Below are positions 46,937 through 54,568 of a stretch of 64,000 nucleotides of DNA, one piece after another. Numbering within the stretch: the stretch's first letter is position 1; the number at the start of each line of letters is the position of its first letter. The notes beneath the pieces were generated by a model. That model ran no database searches, was not told the origin of the DNA, and saw nothing but the letters and a program-made list of their open reading frames with translations. This stretch comes from Alistipes sp. (GTDB taxonomy: Bacteria > Bacteroidota > Bacteroidia > Bacteroidales > Rikenellaceae), in the NCBI GenBank assembly GCA_017937765.1, contig JAGBCY010000027.1, positions 18,422 through 82,421 on the forward strand. Direction: 5' to 3'. The position numbers and the translations under genes were made by a program.

Positions 46937-48021
46937 CGTGCAACGTGGCCCTCGGTTATGTGAAATAGCTGATAGTCTGCCTGAGCCTCGCTTAGCGTGT
47001 ACTCCAGACGGTGTTTGTTGCAGTCGGTGATGAGTATCTGTCCGAAGTCGTCGCCACCTACGAGCTTGAGAAGTTGTGCCACACGGCGCATATCGAGCTT
47101 GTCGAAAAGGTCATCGAGCAGGAGCATCGGTCTCTCGCCCACGTGGTCTGCGAGGATGGTGTACTCCGCGAGCTTGAGGGCTATGAGGAACGACTTTTGT
47201 TGCCCCTGCGAGCCATACTTACGTAGCGGATGATCCGAAATGGTGAGCACCATATCATCGCGATGCACGCCCGAGGTGGTATGCTCGTTGATGAAGTCCT
47301 TTTGTCGGGCTGCCAGAAGAAGCTCCATAAGTGGTGCTGTTTGCAGCTCCGAGCGATACTCAATGCCCACCTCCTCACGATCTTCGGAAAGGAGCGAGTA
47401 GTAGCTCCTAACGAGCGGCAACATACGCTCGATAACCTCCGTGCGACGACGGAAGATAACATCAGCCGCTGCGGCAAGCATCGTGTCGTAGATGAGGAGC
47501 ATATCCTCCGCAGGCGATGTCTTTAGGAGCTTATTACGTTCCTGAAGAGCTGTGTTATAGCGCATTAGGGCTGCTAAGTAGCTACGGTCGATCTGCGAGA
47601 TGAAACGGTTGAGATAGCGTCTGCGCTCCTCGGCCGAGTCGCTGATGAGCGATGTGTCGGCGGGCGATACCACGACAATGGGGAAGTGACCCACGTGATC
47701 CGACAGTTTATCGTACTCCTTGCCGTTGCGCTTGAGGGTCTTGCCCCCGCGTCGTGCATAGGCACATACCACCTGCTCGATGCGGTCGTCGTCGTGGCGA
47801 AAGAGACCGTCGACGATGAAGCCCTCCTCGTTGTGCCTTACGCTCTGCGAGTCGGTGATGGTGTGCATCGAGCGTGCGAGGGATAGGTAGTGCACGGCGT
47901 CGAGGATGTTCGTCTTGCCGGCACCGTTGTCGCCCACGAAGCAGTTGATGCCGCGCGAGAGACGTAGCTGCTCCTCGCCTATATTCTTGAAATTGAGTAT
48001 CGAGAGTGTGTCCAGTATCAT
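46933..48021 (-). CDS. recF: DNA replication/repair protein RecF
   Basis: The frame opens at 48165, but the first 48 codons are basic, unlike RecF, and lie above the -7 box at 48089-48096. The ATG at 48021 gives the standard start MILDTLSILNFKNI and a normal 362-residue RecF. Walker A is VGDNGAGKTN. The signature and Walker B regions are YGSQGQQKSFLIALKLAEY and MLLLDDLFDKLD. RecF loads RecA at single-strand gaps with RecO and RecR. The DciA-like gene follows, overlapping by 4 bases. Confidence 0.95.
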   Translation of the reverse strand: MILDTLSILNFKNIGEEQLRLSRGINCFVGDNGAGKTNILDAVHYLSLARSMHTITDSQSVRHNEEGFIVDGLFRHDDDRIEQVVCAYARRGGKTLKRNGKEYDKLSDHVGHFPIVVVSPADTSLISDSAEERRRYLNRFISQIDRSYLAALMRYNTALQERNKLLKTSPAEDMLLIYDTMLAAAADVIFRRRTEVIERMLPLVRSYYSLLSEDREEVGIEYRSELQTAPLMELLLAARQKDFINEHTTSGVHRDDMVLTISDHPLRKYGSQGQQKSFLIALKLAEYTILADHVGERPMLLLDDLFDKLDMRRVAQLLKLVGGDDFGQILITDCNKHRLEYTLSEAQADYQLFHITEGHVAR

Positions 48022-48088
48022 AGTGTGCCAGTCGTAGAATTTCCTATAATCCCCCTCGAGGCAACGCCTTTGGGGTATCAATTTTCGA

Positions 48089-48096
48089 CAAAGATA
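48089..48096 (-). promoter_or_regulatory. -7 box of recF
   Basis: On the minus strand this reads TATCTTTG, 67 bases before the chosen recF ATG. Confidence 0.55.
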
Positions 48097-48149
48097 GGAA
48101 AAAATATCGATTTTTTTGGAGAAAGCTATGAAATTAGAAGTTTTTGTTA

Positions 48150-48157
48150 TACTTTTG
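48150..48157 (+). promoter_or_regulatory. -7 box of the TPR protein gene
   Basis: TACTTTTG, 47 bases before the ATG at 48205. The -33 element is weak. Confidence 0.45.
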
Positions 48158-48204
48158 TAGGTCAATTGCGAAAGATAAAAAATAATTAAAATATTAAACT
48201 ATTT

Positions 48205-48849
48205 ATGGCAAACAAAGTACAGACACCCGAAACCGACATTATGGTAGAGACCAAGGGTAAGTTGGAGTTATTTTTTGACAAGTATGGTAACAAGCTCCTC
48301 TGGGGTCTTGCGTGCATTACCGTTATTGCAGTAGCAGCGTATGCTTGGATCAGCATCTCGTCGAACAGCGACCTTGAGGAGGAGAACGCAGCACAGGCTG
48401 CCCTCACCGTAGCATTGACCGCCGAGACTGCCGACGTTGTAGCTTTCGAGGCTATCGTTAAGGACTACGCTGGCACTAAGGCTGCTAACACAGCTGCTTA
48501 CCTTGCCGGTGCTGAGTACCTTAAGGCTGGTGACTTGGCTAATGCTAAGGCTATGTTGGAGAAGTATGAGAATGTTGAGGGCCCCGCTGGTGAGGTTATC
48601 AACGCTCTCGTTTACACTCTCCGTGGTGATATCGCTGTTGAGGAGAACGACCTTCTCACTGCTTCGGACCTCTTCGGTAAGGCTATGGCTGCAAGCGCAG
48701 ATGAGTTCACCTATGAGACTAACGCTAAGAAGCTCGCTCTCGTTTACGAGGCTCAGGGCGATGTAGCCAAGGCTCAGCAGGTTTACAAGGACCTCGTTGA
48801 GAAGTATCCCTCGCTCAGAATCCAGTACGCTAAGTATATCCACGAGTAA
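48205..48849 (+). CDS. Membrane-anchored TPR protein, YfgM-like
   Basis: This 214-residue protein has a cytoplasmic N-terminus (about 1-27) and one transmembrane helix (LLWGLACITVIAVAAYAWISI, about 31-51). TPR-like helical repeats then face the periplasm (ANTAAYLAGAEYLKAGDLANAKAMLEKYENV and AKKLALVYEAQGDVAKAQQVYKDLVEKYP). The architecture resembles YfgM/PpiD-associated proteins that assist at the Sec translocon. Only a 52-base gap separates it from the RibH-like gene. Confidence 0.85.
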   Translation: MANKVQTPETDIMVETKGKLELFFDKYGNKLLWGLACITVIAVAAYAWISISSNSDLEEENAAQAALTVALTAETADVVAFEAIVKDYAGTKAANTAAYLAGAEYLKAGDLANAKAMLEKYENVEGPAGEVINALVYTLRGDIAVEENDLLTASDLFGKAMAASADEFTYETNAKKLALVYEAQGDVAKAQQVYKDLVEKYPSLRIQYAKYIHE

Positions 48850-48901
48850 TCGCCGCCCACAAGCAGGGAAAGGGGAGATGTAGCAGAGAGGGCAAATCCT
48901 G

Positions 48902-49330
48902 ATGACTATGATGGCCGAGGGTACAGCTTCGAATATGAAGTTTGGTATCGTTATCTCGCGTGAGATGGACTCACATAACGAGCTCTTTCTGATGCCACTT
49001 GTCGAGCGACTCTCTCAGCTGGGGTGTACAGCACAAAATATCATAGTTAAGCGCGTGCCTACAACCCACGACGTGCTGATGGCTACGCTGTTCTTGGCAG
49101 AGTACACCGACTGTGATGGCGTCATAATTTTGGCCCCGAAACAAAGTATTATGGAACACCTCCCGCTGATGAACGGCATCGTCCAGATTCAGACTCAGTG
49201 GAATATGGTTGTGGAGATTGGGGGTATCGAGTGCGCTGATAACATCGTAGAGATGATCACGCTCCAGAACGATATGGAACTTGAGGCTCCCGAGATGTTG
49301 CGCCAGCGTGGCGCAGGTAGTATCTCGTAA
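48902..49330 (+). CDS. Degenerate lumazine-synthase (RibH)-like protein, probably not catalytic
   Basis: This 142-residue protein keeps the backbone pattern of 6,7-dimethyl-8-ribityllumazine synthase: the first strand NMKFGIVISR (11-20), a helix, the second strand NIIVKRVP (46-53), then TDCDGVIILAP (69-79). The active-site pieces are altered. The PGAFE-type loop reads PTTHDV (53-58), the residue pair after strand 1 (usually a Trp/Phe followed by Asn) is RE, and the conserved G-x-x-I-x-G-x-T-x-H-x-x-Y-V stretch reads APKQSIMEHLPLM (78-90), leaving only one histidine nearby. Its place directly after the TPR gene matches where I recall ribH in related genomes. It is either a repurposed RibH or an error-prone relic kept in frame. 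Confidence 0.7.
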   Translation: MTMMAEGTASNMKFGIVISREMDSHNELFLMPLVERLSQLGCTAQNIIVKRVPTTHDVLMATLFLAEYTDCDGVIILAPKQSIMEHLPLMNGIVQIQTQWNMVVEIGGIECADNIVEMITLQNDMELEAPEMLRQRGAGSIS

Positions 49331-49350
49331 TTCGCCACCAACCAAAATTT

Positions 49351-49380
49351 AGAGCTTCCCGCGAGGGAGGCTCTTTTTTT
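49351..49380 (+). terminator. Terminator after the RibH-like gene
   Basis: AGAGCTTCCC and GGGAGGCTCT pair around the loop GCGA (one G-T mismatch), with seven T residues following. Confidence 0.85.
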
Positions 49381-49466
49381 GCGATTGTCGCAGGATGGCT
49401 CGGTACTGTCATACTATGCCGCGCACGTAGATAGAATATTTCATCACACGCTGAATAATATTTCGG

Positions 49467-49507
49467 TACTTTTGATGCCCACGATAATAATTTTTTTCGT
49501 ACCTTTG
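49467..49507 (+). promoter_or_regulatory. Tandem -7 boxes before the alpha/beta hydrolase gene
   Basis: TACTTTTG at 49467-49474 and TACCTTTG at 49500-49507. The second ends only 5 bases before the ATG at 49513, which implies a leaderless message unless the first box is used. Confidence 0.5.
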
Positions 49508-49512
49508 CATTT

Positions 49513-50277
49513 ATGGACAGACGTTATAAGTACGATGACATAGACCTCGCATATAGCATTGAGGGCGAGGGTGATACGATAATCCTGCTGCACGGCTGGG
49601 GTTGCGACCGTAGTATCTGGCAATCTACCGCCTCGATACTCTCGGCGGCCTATCGTGTCGTTTCGGTCGACTTCGCGGGCTTTGGCCAGAGCGCGGAGCC
49701 TAAGTCGGTGTGGGGTGTCGAGGAGTATACCCGCTCGCTCGAGGCTCTTGTCCACGAGCTTGGCATCGAGCGTCCTACGCTTGTGGGCCACTCGTTCGGG
49801 GGTAGGGTGTCGATACTCTACGCTTCGCGTAACGAGGTTCGCCGTGTGGTTCTTGCTGATGCTGCGGGTGTTAAGCCACGCCGCTCGTTTGGCTACTACC
49901 GTAAGGTCTATACCTTCAAGCTTATGAAACACCTGCTGCCCGTGCTTATCGGTCGCCAGAAGGCCCAGATGCTCATCGACCAGCGTCGTGCGACTTCGGG
50001 CTCGTCGGACTATAACCGCGCTACGCCTATGATGCGTGCGATACTTTCGAAGTGTGTGAACGAGGATTTGCAGCACCTGATGCCGAGCATCAAGGCTCCC
50101 GTGTTGCTCTTCTGGGGTGATAAGGATACAGCCACACCCCTTGCCGACGCCTATGTTATGGCGCGCAGGATGCCTGATACGACGATGGTCGTAGCCGAGG
50201 GTGCTGGCCACTTCGCAATGTTGGAGCAGCCCGAGTTGTGGTTCACCTCCCTTAGTTCGTTCCTAAAAAATGAGTAA
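49513..50277 (+). CDS. Alpha/beta hydrolase
   Basis: This 254-residue protein has the alpha/beta-hydrolase pattern: oxyanion strand ILLHGWGCDRSIW, nucleophile elbow VGHSFGGRVS (Ser at about residue 95), acidic residue in LFWGDKDTATP, and catalytic His in GAGHFAMLEQP. There is no signal peptide. The start at 49513 is followed at once by the family's first strand, so no later start is likely. It is 5 bases from the membrane-anchored Mur ligase gene and probably translated with it. A peptidase or esterase role on cell-wall peptides is possible but not shown. Confidence 0.88.
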   Translation: MDRRYKYDDIDLAYSIEGEGDTIILLHGWGCDRSIWQSTASILSAAYRVVSVDFAGFGQSAEPKSVWGVEEYTRSLEALVHELGIERPTLVGHSFGGRVSILYASRNEVRRVVLADAAGVKPRRSFGYYRKVYTFKLMKHLLPVLIGRQKAQMLIDQRRATSGSSDYNRATPMMRAILSKCVNEDLQHLMPSIKAPVLLFWGDKDTATPLADAYVMARRMPDTTMVVAEGAGHFAMLEQPELWFTSLSSFLKNE

Positions 50278-50282
50278 CCGCG

Positions 50283-51845
50283 ATGGATATCCTAATGCTT
50301 AAATTTCTGGGCATCGTCTACCCATTCTTCCTGATTGCCACGGTGCGCTATGCGACGCAGATGTTCCAGCAGAATAGCTACCGCGTGGAGCGTTATAACC
50401 GCTGGTTGCGACAGACGGGCGAGTGGCACTCGCGAGCCAACCTCTTGGCTCTCGTGGGTGGCGTGGCTCTGCTCTTCACGCACCACTGGGTGCTCACGCT
50501 GTTGCTGGGATTGTGGATGCTGGTCATCGCCGTTGCCGAGTTCTCGATCCAGTATAAGATTAAGCTCGCCTATACGATGCGTGTGCGTCGCCTGCTATTT
50601 ACGCGCCTTGCACTCGTTGTGGTGGCATTTGTCGTGGCTCGCTATGTCGACGAGCGTTACGAGGCATCGCTGCTTCTCTTTATGACCTTCGACTATTGGG
50701 TTATCCTTGCCAACCTTATTAACCGTCCGCTCGAGGCCGCCATTACGCGCTGGTACTACAACGATGCCAAGCGTCGCCTGCGCTCGATGCCACACTTGAG
50801 GATCATCGGTATCACGGGTAGCTTTGGCAAGACATCTACCAAGCACTTCCTCTATCGCGTGCTCTCGGAGCGATATAACGTCCTTATGACCCCGGGTAAC
50901 TTCAATACGACGCTTGGCGTTGTGCGTACCGTCCGCGAACATCTGAAGCCCCACCACGAGGTATTTATCGTGGAGATGGGTGCCAAGCAGCGTGGCGATA
51001 TTAAGGAGATATGCGACCTCGTCAAGCCCGAGATGGGTATCGTTACGTCGGTGGGCGAGATGCACCTTGAGACCTTCGGCTCGGTGGAGAATATCGCCCG
51101 CACGAAGTTTGAGCTTATAGAGGCTCTGCCCGAGGGAGGCTTCGGTGTTGTGAACATCGACTCGGAGGCGGCGTTCGACTATCTCAAGCGCGAGGGTGTT
51201 AGGGCTACGACCTACGGCGTGGATAATGCTCAGGCAGACTATCGTGCGGTGGATGTCCGCTACTCGGAACTCGAGACGAGCTTTGCGATTAAGGCGGGTG
51301 ATAGGGTAGATGAGGGCTACGCTACGCATATTCTCGGTCGTGGTAACATCCTGAATATCACGGCTGCACTGGCTGTTGCCGAGCATCTGGGCGTGAGTCT
51401 CGAAGGTCGTCGCCGTGCCGTTAAGCAGATCGAGCAGGTGGAGCACCGACTGAGTATGCGTCGCAATGGCGGCATAACCATCCTCGACGATGCCTATAAC
51501 TCGAACCCCACGGGTGCGCGTATGGCCTTGGAGGTCCTCGCGGGCTTTACTACCGAGGGCCGCAGGTATGTCGTCACGCCGGGCTTTGTGGAGATGGGTG
51601 CGAAGCAGTATGATAATAACAGGGCATTTGGCCGCGATATAGCTTCGGCAAAGCCCGATGGCGTGTGGGTCGTTAACGAGGTAAACCGCGAGGCCATTAC
51701 CCGCGGTCTCGAGGATGGAGGTTATCTCGGAGAGAAGGTGTCGTCGGTGGCATCGTTCAAGGAGGCTATGGCCGAACTGCAGCCGCGCTTGAAGGCGGGC
51801 GATGTGGTGCTCTATGAGAACGACCTGCCTGATTCGTTTAAGTAA
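50283..51845 (+). CDS. Membrane-anchored MurF-like Mur ligase
   Basis: This 520-residue protein starts with about five hydrophobic segments in the first 145 residues (for example LLALVGGVALLFTHHWVLTL). It lacks the MurF N-terminal domain that binds UDP-MurNAc-tripeptide. The Mur ligase centre follows: ATP loop GITGSFGKTSTKHF (about 175-188), MTPGNFNTTLGVVRTVRE, EMGAKQRGDIKEICDLVKPEMGIVTSVGEMHLETFGS, GRGNILNITAALAVA, EQVEHRLSMRRNGGITILDDAYNSNPTGARMALE, and a C-terminal domain. These match MurF better than MurC, D or E. The window also has the normal MurF-Alr fusion, so this is a second, differently anchored ligase, next to a D-Ala-D-Ala-type ligase. Confidence 0.88.
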   Translation: MDILMLKFLGIVYPFFLIATVRYATQMFQQNSYRVERYNRWLRQTGEWHSRANLLALVGGVALLFTHHWVLTLLLGLWMLVIAVAEFSIQYKIKLAYTMRVRRLLFTRLALVVVAFVVARYVDERYEASLLLFMTFDYWVILANLINRPLEAAITRWYYNDAKRRLRSMPHLRIIGITGSFGKTSTKHFLYRVLSERYNVLMTPGNFNTTLGVVRTVREHLKPHHEVFIVEMGAKQRGDIKEICDLVKPEMGIVTSVGEMHLETFGSVENIARTKFELIEALPEGGFGVVNIDSEAAFDYLKREGVRATTYGVDNAQADYRAVDVRYSELETSFAIKAGDRVDEGYATHILGRGNILNITAALAVAEHLGVSLEGRRRAVKQIEQVEHRLSMRRNGGITILDDAYNSNPTGARMALEVLAGFTTEGRRYVVTPGFVEMGAKQYDNNRAFGRDIASAKPDGVWVVNEVNREAITRGLEDGGYLGEKVSSVASFKEAMAELQPRLKAGDVVLYENDLPDSFK

Positions 51846-51894
51846 CAGAAAGTTACGACTGTAAAGAAGAGTAAACAAAACAAACTATAAAGCG

Positions 51895-53091
51895 ATGAAG
51901 ATTAATGTAGGTGTAATTTTTGGTGGCCGTTCGGTTGAGAATGAGATTTCGGTAATCACGGCGGCACAGACTATGGCAGCGATGAACGAGGAGAAGTATA
52001 ACATCGTGCCTATCTACATCTCAAAGGAGGGACATTGGTACACGGGCGATAAGCTCCGCCAGACGGATAACTATCGCGATATGAAGGCGTTGCTGGCCTC
52101 TGTCGACGAGGTGTATCTCCGCCCCGTGTTTGGCGATAACAACCTTTATAAGGTACATAAGTCGATGTTTTCGAGCGCGGTAGTTACCACCATCGACGTG
52201 ATTCTCCCCTGTCTGCACGGTACCTCGGGTGAGGATGGCTCGTTCCAGGGCCTTGTCGAGATGACGGGTATCCCGTACGCCTGCCCCAATACGCTGGCCT
52301 CGGCAAACGGTATGGATAAGATTACGATGAAGATGATCCTCAAGGAGAGTGGCATTCCGGTTGTCGACTATGCTTGGTTCTCGGACAAGGAGTGGCTCTC
52401 GGACCGTGAGGGCTGCATCGCACGCTCGGAGGCTCTGCGCTTCCCGCTTATCGTCAAGCCTGCTAACCTCGGCTCGAGCGTTGGTATCAAGGCTGTCCAC
52501 AACCGCGAGGAGCTTATCGCTGCTGTGGATAACGCCATCAAGTACTCGAAGCGCATCATCGTCGAGCGTCTCGTCGAGCGTCTAAAGGAGATAAACTGCT
52601 CGGTGCTCGGTGATTACTACGATTGCGAGGCCTCGGTATGTGAGGCTCCCGTGCGTAGTGGCGAGATCCTTAGCTACGAAGATAAGTACCTCGGTGGTGG
52701 CAAGAATAAGCCCTCGGAGGGTATGCACTCTACCGTGAGGGAGATTCCCGCGAAGCTGCCGGAGGAGGCTACGCGCTTCATCCGCGAGACGGCGTGCAAG
52801 ACCTTCCGCGTGCTGGCGTGTGACGGCGTGTCGCGCATCGACTTTATGATAGACGAGGCAACGGGTGATATCTTCGTTAATGAGATTAACACCATCCCCG
52901 GCTCGCTGTCGTTCTACTTGTGGGAGGCTACGGGCGTGAAGTTCGACGAGCTTGTCGACCGCCTCATCGCCATCGCCTTCAAGCGTAAGCGCGACTCGGA
53001 GTTTAAGACTACGAGCTACTCGGAAAATATCTTTGCCTATCAGGCTAAGCACGGTGCAAAGCTCGGTGGCGCAAAGGGTTCGAAACATTAA
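51895..53091 (+). CDS. D-alanine-D-alanine ligase family protein, long omega-loop form
   Basis: This 398-residue ATP-grasp ligase has GVIFGGRSVENEISVITA (substrate Glu), LPCLHGTSGEDGSFQGL, ANLGSSVGIKAVH (Ser), IIVERLVERLKEINCSVLGD, DGVSRIDFMID, and FVNEINTIPGSLSFYLWE. The omega loop reads SYEDKYLGGG, with the Tyr typical of D-Ala rather than D-Ser or D-Lac ligases, and is then extended (GKNKPSEGMHSTVREIP). The protein is about 50-70 residues longer than standard Ddl. It follows the Mur ligase by 49 bases. It may be the cell's Ddl or a second paralogue; that cannot be told from this window. Start choice MKINVGVIFGGRS is well supported. Confidence 0.9.
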   Translation: MKINVGVIFGGRSVENEISVITAAQTMAAMNEEKYNIVPIYISKEGHWYTGDKLRQTDNYRDMKALLASVDEVYLRPVFGDNNLYKVHKSMFSSAVVTTIDVILPCLHGTSGEDGSFQGLVEMTGIPYACPNTLASANGMDKITMKMILKESGIPVVDYAWFSDKEWLSDREGCIARSEALRFPLIVKPANLGSSVGIKAVHNREELIAAVDNAIKYSKRIIVERLVERLKEINCSVLGDYYDCEASVCEAPVRSGEILSYEDKYLGGGKNKPSEGMHSTVREIPAKLPEEATRFIRETACKTFRVLACDGVSRIDFMIDEATGDIFVNEINTIPGSLSFYLWEATGVKFDELVDRLIAIAFKRKRDSEFKTTSYSENIFAYQAKHGAKLGGAKGSKH

Positions 53092-53102
53092 ATTTAAACA
53101 CT

Positions 53103-53873
53103 ATGACTTCACTTTACGATAATATTATCTTTGGTCCGGTGCGTTCGCGTCGTCTGGGCTTGTCGCTGGGTGTCAATCTGTTGCCCATCGAATCGAAGCT
53201 ATGCAGTTTCGACTGCATATACTGCGAGTGCGGCTGGAATGCCGACCACCCGGGCAAGCGTCGCTTCAATGCCCGCGAGGATGTCAGCGCAATGCTCGAC
53301 GAGACCCTTGCGCGTATGGTTAAGGAGGGTACACCGCCCGATGTCATCACCTTCGCCGGCAATGGCGAGCCTACGATGCACCCCGAGTTTGAGCAGATCA
53401 TCGACGACACCATCGCCCTCAGAGATAAGCACTGCCCCGCAGCAAAGGTCTCGGTGCTCTCGAACGCTACGCAGATTCACCGCGAGGATGTATGCCGTGC
53501 GCTCCGTCGTGTGGATAATAACATCCTTAAGCTCGACTCGGCCTTCGACGCTACGGTACAGCTTGTCAATAAGCCGCAAGGTGCATATACCGTTGAGCGT
53601 ACCGTCGAGCTGCTTAAGGCCTTCGAGGGTAACCTCATCGTGCAGACGATGTTCCTCCGTGGTGAGTACGAGGGTAAGCGTGTGGATAACACTACCGACG
53701 AGGAGGTGTCGGCGTGGCTTAAGCTCATCGCCGAGATTCGTCCTAAGCAGGTTATGGTCTACTCGCTCGACCGCGACACTCCGTGCCAGACGCTCGAGAA
53801 GATCGAGAAGGATGAGCTCCGCACTATCGCTGCGCGTGTCGAGGCCCTCGGCATAGCCTGTTCGGTGGCGTAG
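53103..53873 (+). CDS. Radical SAM protein
   Basis: This 256-residue protein has the 4Fe-4S motif CSFDCIYC at Cys34, 38 and 41 (CX3CX2C). TFAGNGEPTMHPEF is the glycine-rich S-adenosylmethionine site, and VSVLSNATQ follows. KLDSAFDATVQLVN and QVMVYSLDRDTPCQTL complete a half-barrel. No auxiliary cluster domain is seen. It starts 11 bases after the ligase gene, so it belongs to the same unit. Uncharacterised radical SAM proteins with this N-terminal FGPVRSRRLGLSLGVN are widespread; the substrate is unknown. Confidence 0.87.
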   Translation: MTSLYDNIIFGPVRSRRLGLSLGVNLLPIESKLCSFDCIYCECGWNADHPGKRRFNAREDVSAMLDETLARMVKEGTPPDVITFAGNGEPTMHPEFEQIIDDTIALRDKHCPAAKVSVLSNATQIHREDVCRALRRVDNNILKLDSAFDATVQLVNKPQGAYTVERTVELLKAFEGNLIVQTMFLRGEYEGKRVDNTTDEEVSAWLKLIAEIRPKQVMVYSLDRDTPCQTLEKIEKDELRTIAARVEALGIACSVA

Positions 53874-53932
53874 TAACCGGCAAAACACTTGAACCATTAA
53901 AAAGGAAATTAACTTAACTGTAGTCTAATAAT

Positions 53933-54307
53933 ATGGAATTTGAAGGTAAGGTATTAGAGATTCTCGCTCCCGTGTCGGGTCAGTCGGCACGTGGTACGTG
54001 GGAGCGTCAGACGGTTGTCTTCGAGCAGCCGAACAAACAATATGGCAAGGAGCTCGCCGTGACCTTTATGAATAAGGGTCAGGAGGTTGCAGCCTTGCGT
54101 GTTGGCGAGAGCTATATCGTCTCGTTCGACATCGAGTCGCGTAACTATCAGGGTCGTTGGTATACCGACGTGCGTGCTTGGCGTGTGCAGCCCTTGCAGC
54201 CTCAGGCTCAGCCTCCTATGCAGGATATGCCCCCCTTTATGGAGGAGCCACAGGCTGGCTACTCGGCAGGTGCTGCGGCGGGCGTTATTGACGATATGCC
54301 ATTTTAA
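53933..54307 (+). CDS. DUF3127 protein with SSB-like acidic C-terminal tip
   Basis: This 124-residue protein has MEFEGKVLEILAPVSGQSARGTWERQTVVFE followed by VTFMNKGQEVAALRVGESYIVSFDIESRNYQGRWYTDVRAWRV, the DUF3127 pattern, which is predicted to be a small OB-like barrel. A Pro/Gln/Met-rich linker follows (QPQAQPPMQDMPPF), and the last residues are IDDMPF. This mirrors the SSB layout (OB fold, flexible linker, DDLPF tip) in the same window. A single-strand nucleic-acid-related role is an inference. The TAA stop is the left end of palindromic repeat copy C. Confidence 0.82.
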   Translation: MEFEGKVLEILAPVSGQSARGTWERQTVVFEQPNKQYGKELAVTFMNKGQEVAALRVGESYIVSFDIESRNYQGRWYTDVRAWRVQPLQPQAQPPMQDMPPFMEEPQAGYSAGAAAGVIDDMPF

Positions 54308-54463
54308 TTTCTTGTGATAAGGGGTCATCTTAGACCTATCCCTAAAAGTAGACTACCACGGGCTGTACGTCAAAGTACTATTCCGTGGTAGCCTCTTTTG
54401 TGATAGGCCAAATCTAACCCCTTCTCGCAAGAAATTGGGGTGTGCTATACCAAACGTTATATT
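54306..54463. repeat. Stop-codon-nested palindromic repeat, copy C, with tail
   Basis: The 131-bp core (54306-54436) has outer arms AATTTCTTGTGATAAGGGGT and ACCCCTTCTCGCAAGAAATT (two mismatches). An inner CTACCACGG/CCGTGGTAG stem and the apical GTACGTCAAAGTAC follow. It begins in the TAA stop (54305-54307) of the DUF3127 gene. A 25-base tail GGTGTGCTATACCAAACGTT plus ATATT (54439-54463) is shared with copy D at 23 of 25 bases. Confidence 0.8.
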
Positions 54464-54514
54464 CTCTGTTTTTCCCGAGCCAACGACGTACCCCCCCCAA
54501 AAAAAAATCCTATT

Positions 54515-54550
54515 CAAAAAATAAAGACCGACACGATTGCCGGTCTTTAT
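54515..54550 (-). terminator. Terminator of the acyl-CoA ligase gene
   Basis: ATAAAGACCG (54521-54530) and CGGTCTTTAT (54541-54550) form a perfect stem around a 10-base loop. On the minus strand it is followed by TTTTTTG. A C8A9 run lies further on (54491-54507). Confidence 0.8.
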
Positions 54551-54568
54551 TCTCTTTGCCCCTGTCGC

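Noticed and set aside
48022-48165. Extended N-terminus of RecF
   Set aside because: The upstream ATG lies above the -7 box and adds 48 residues absent from RecF.
51895-53091. VanA-type D-Ala-D-Lac ligase
   Set aside because: The omega loop has the D-Ala-type Tyr (SYEDKY) and no vanH or vanX gene is adjacent.
54491-54507. C8A9 run as a phase-variation tract
   Set aside because: It lies outside any gene and is not in a promoter spacer, so length change would have no obvious switch effect.
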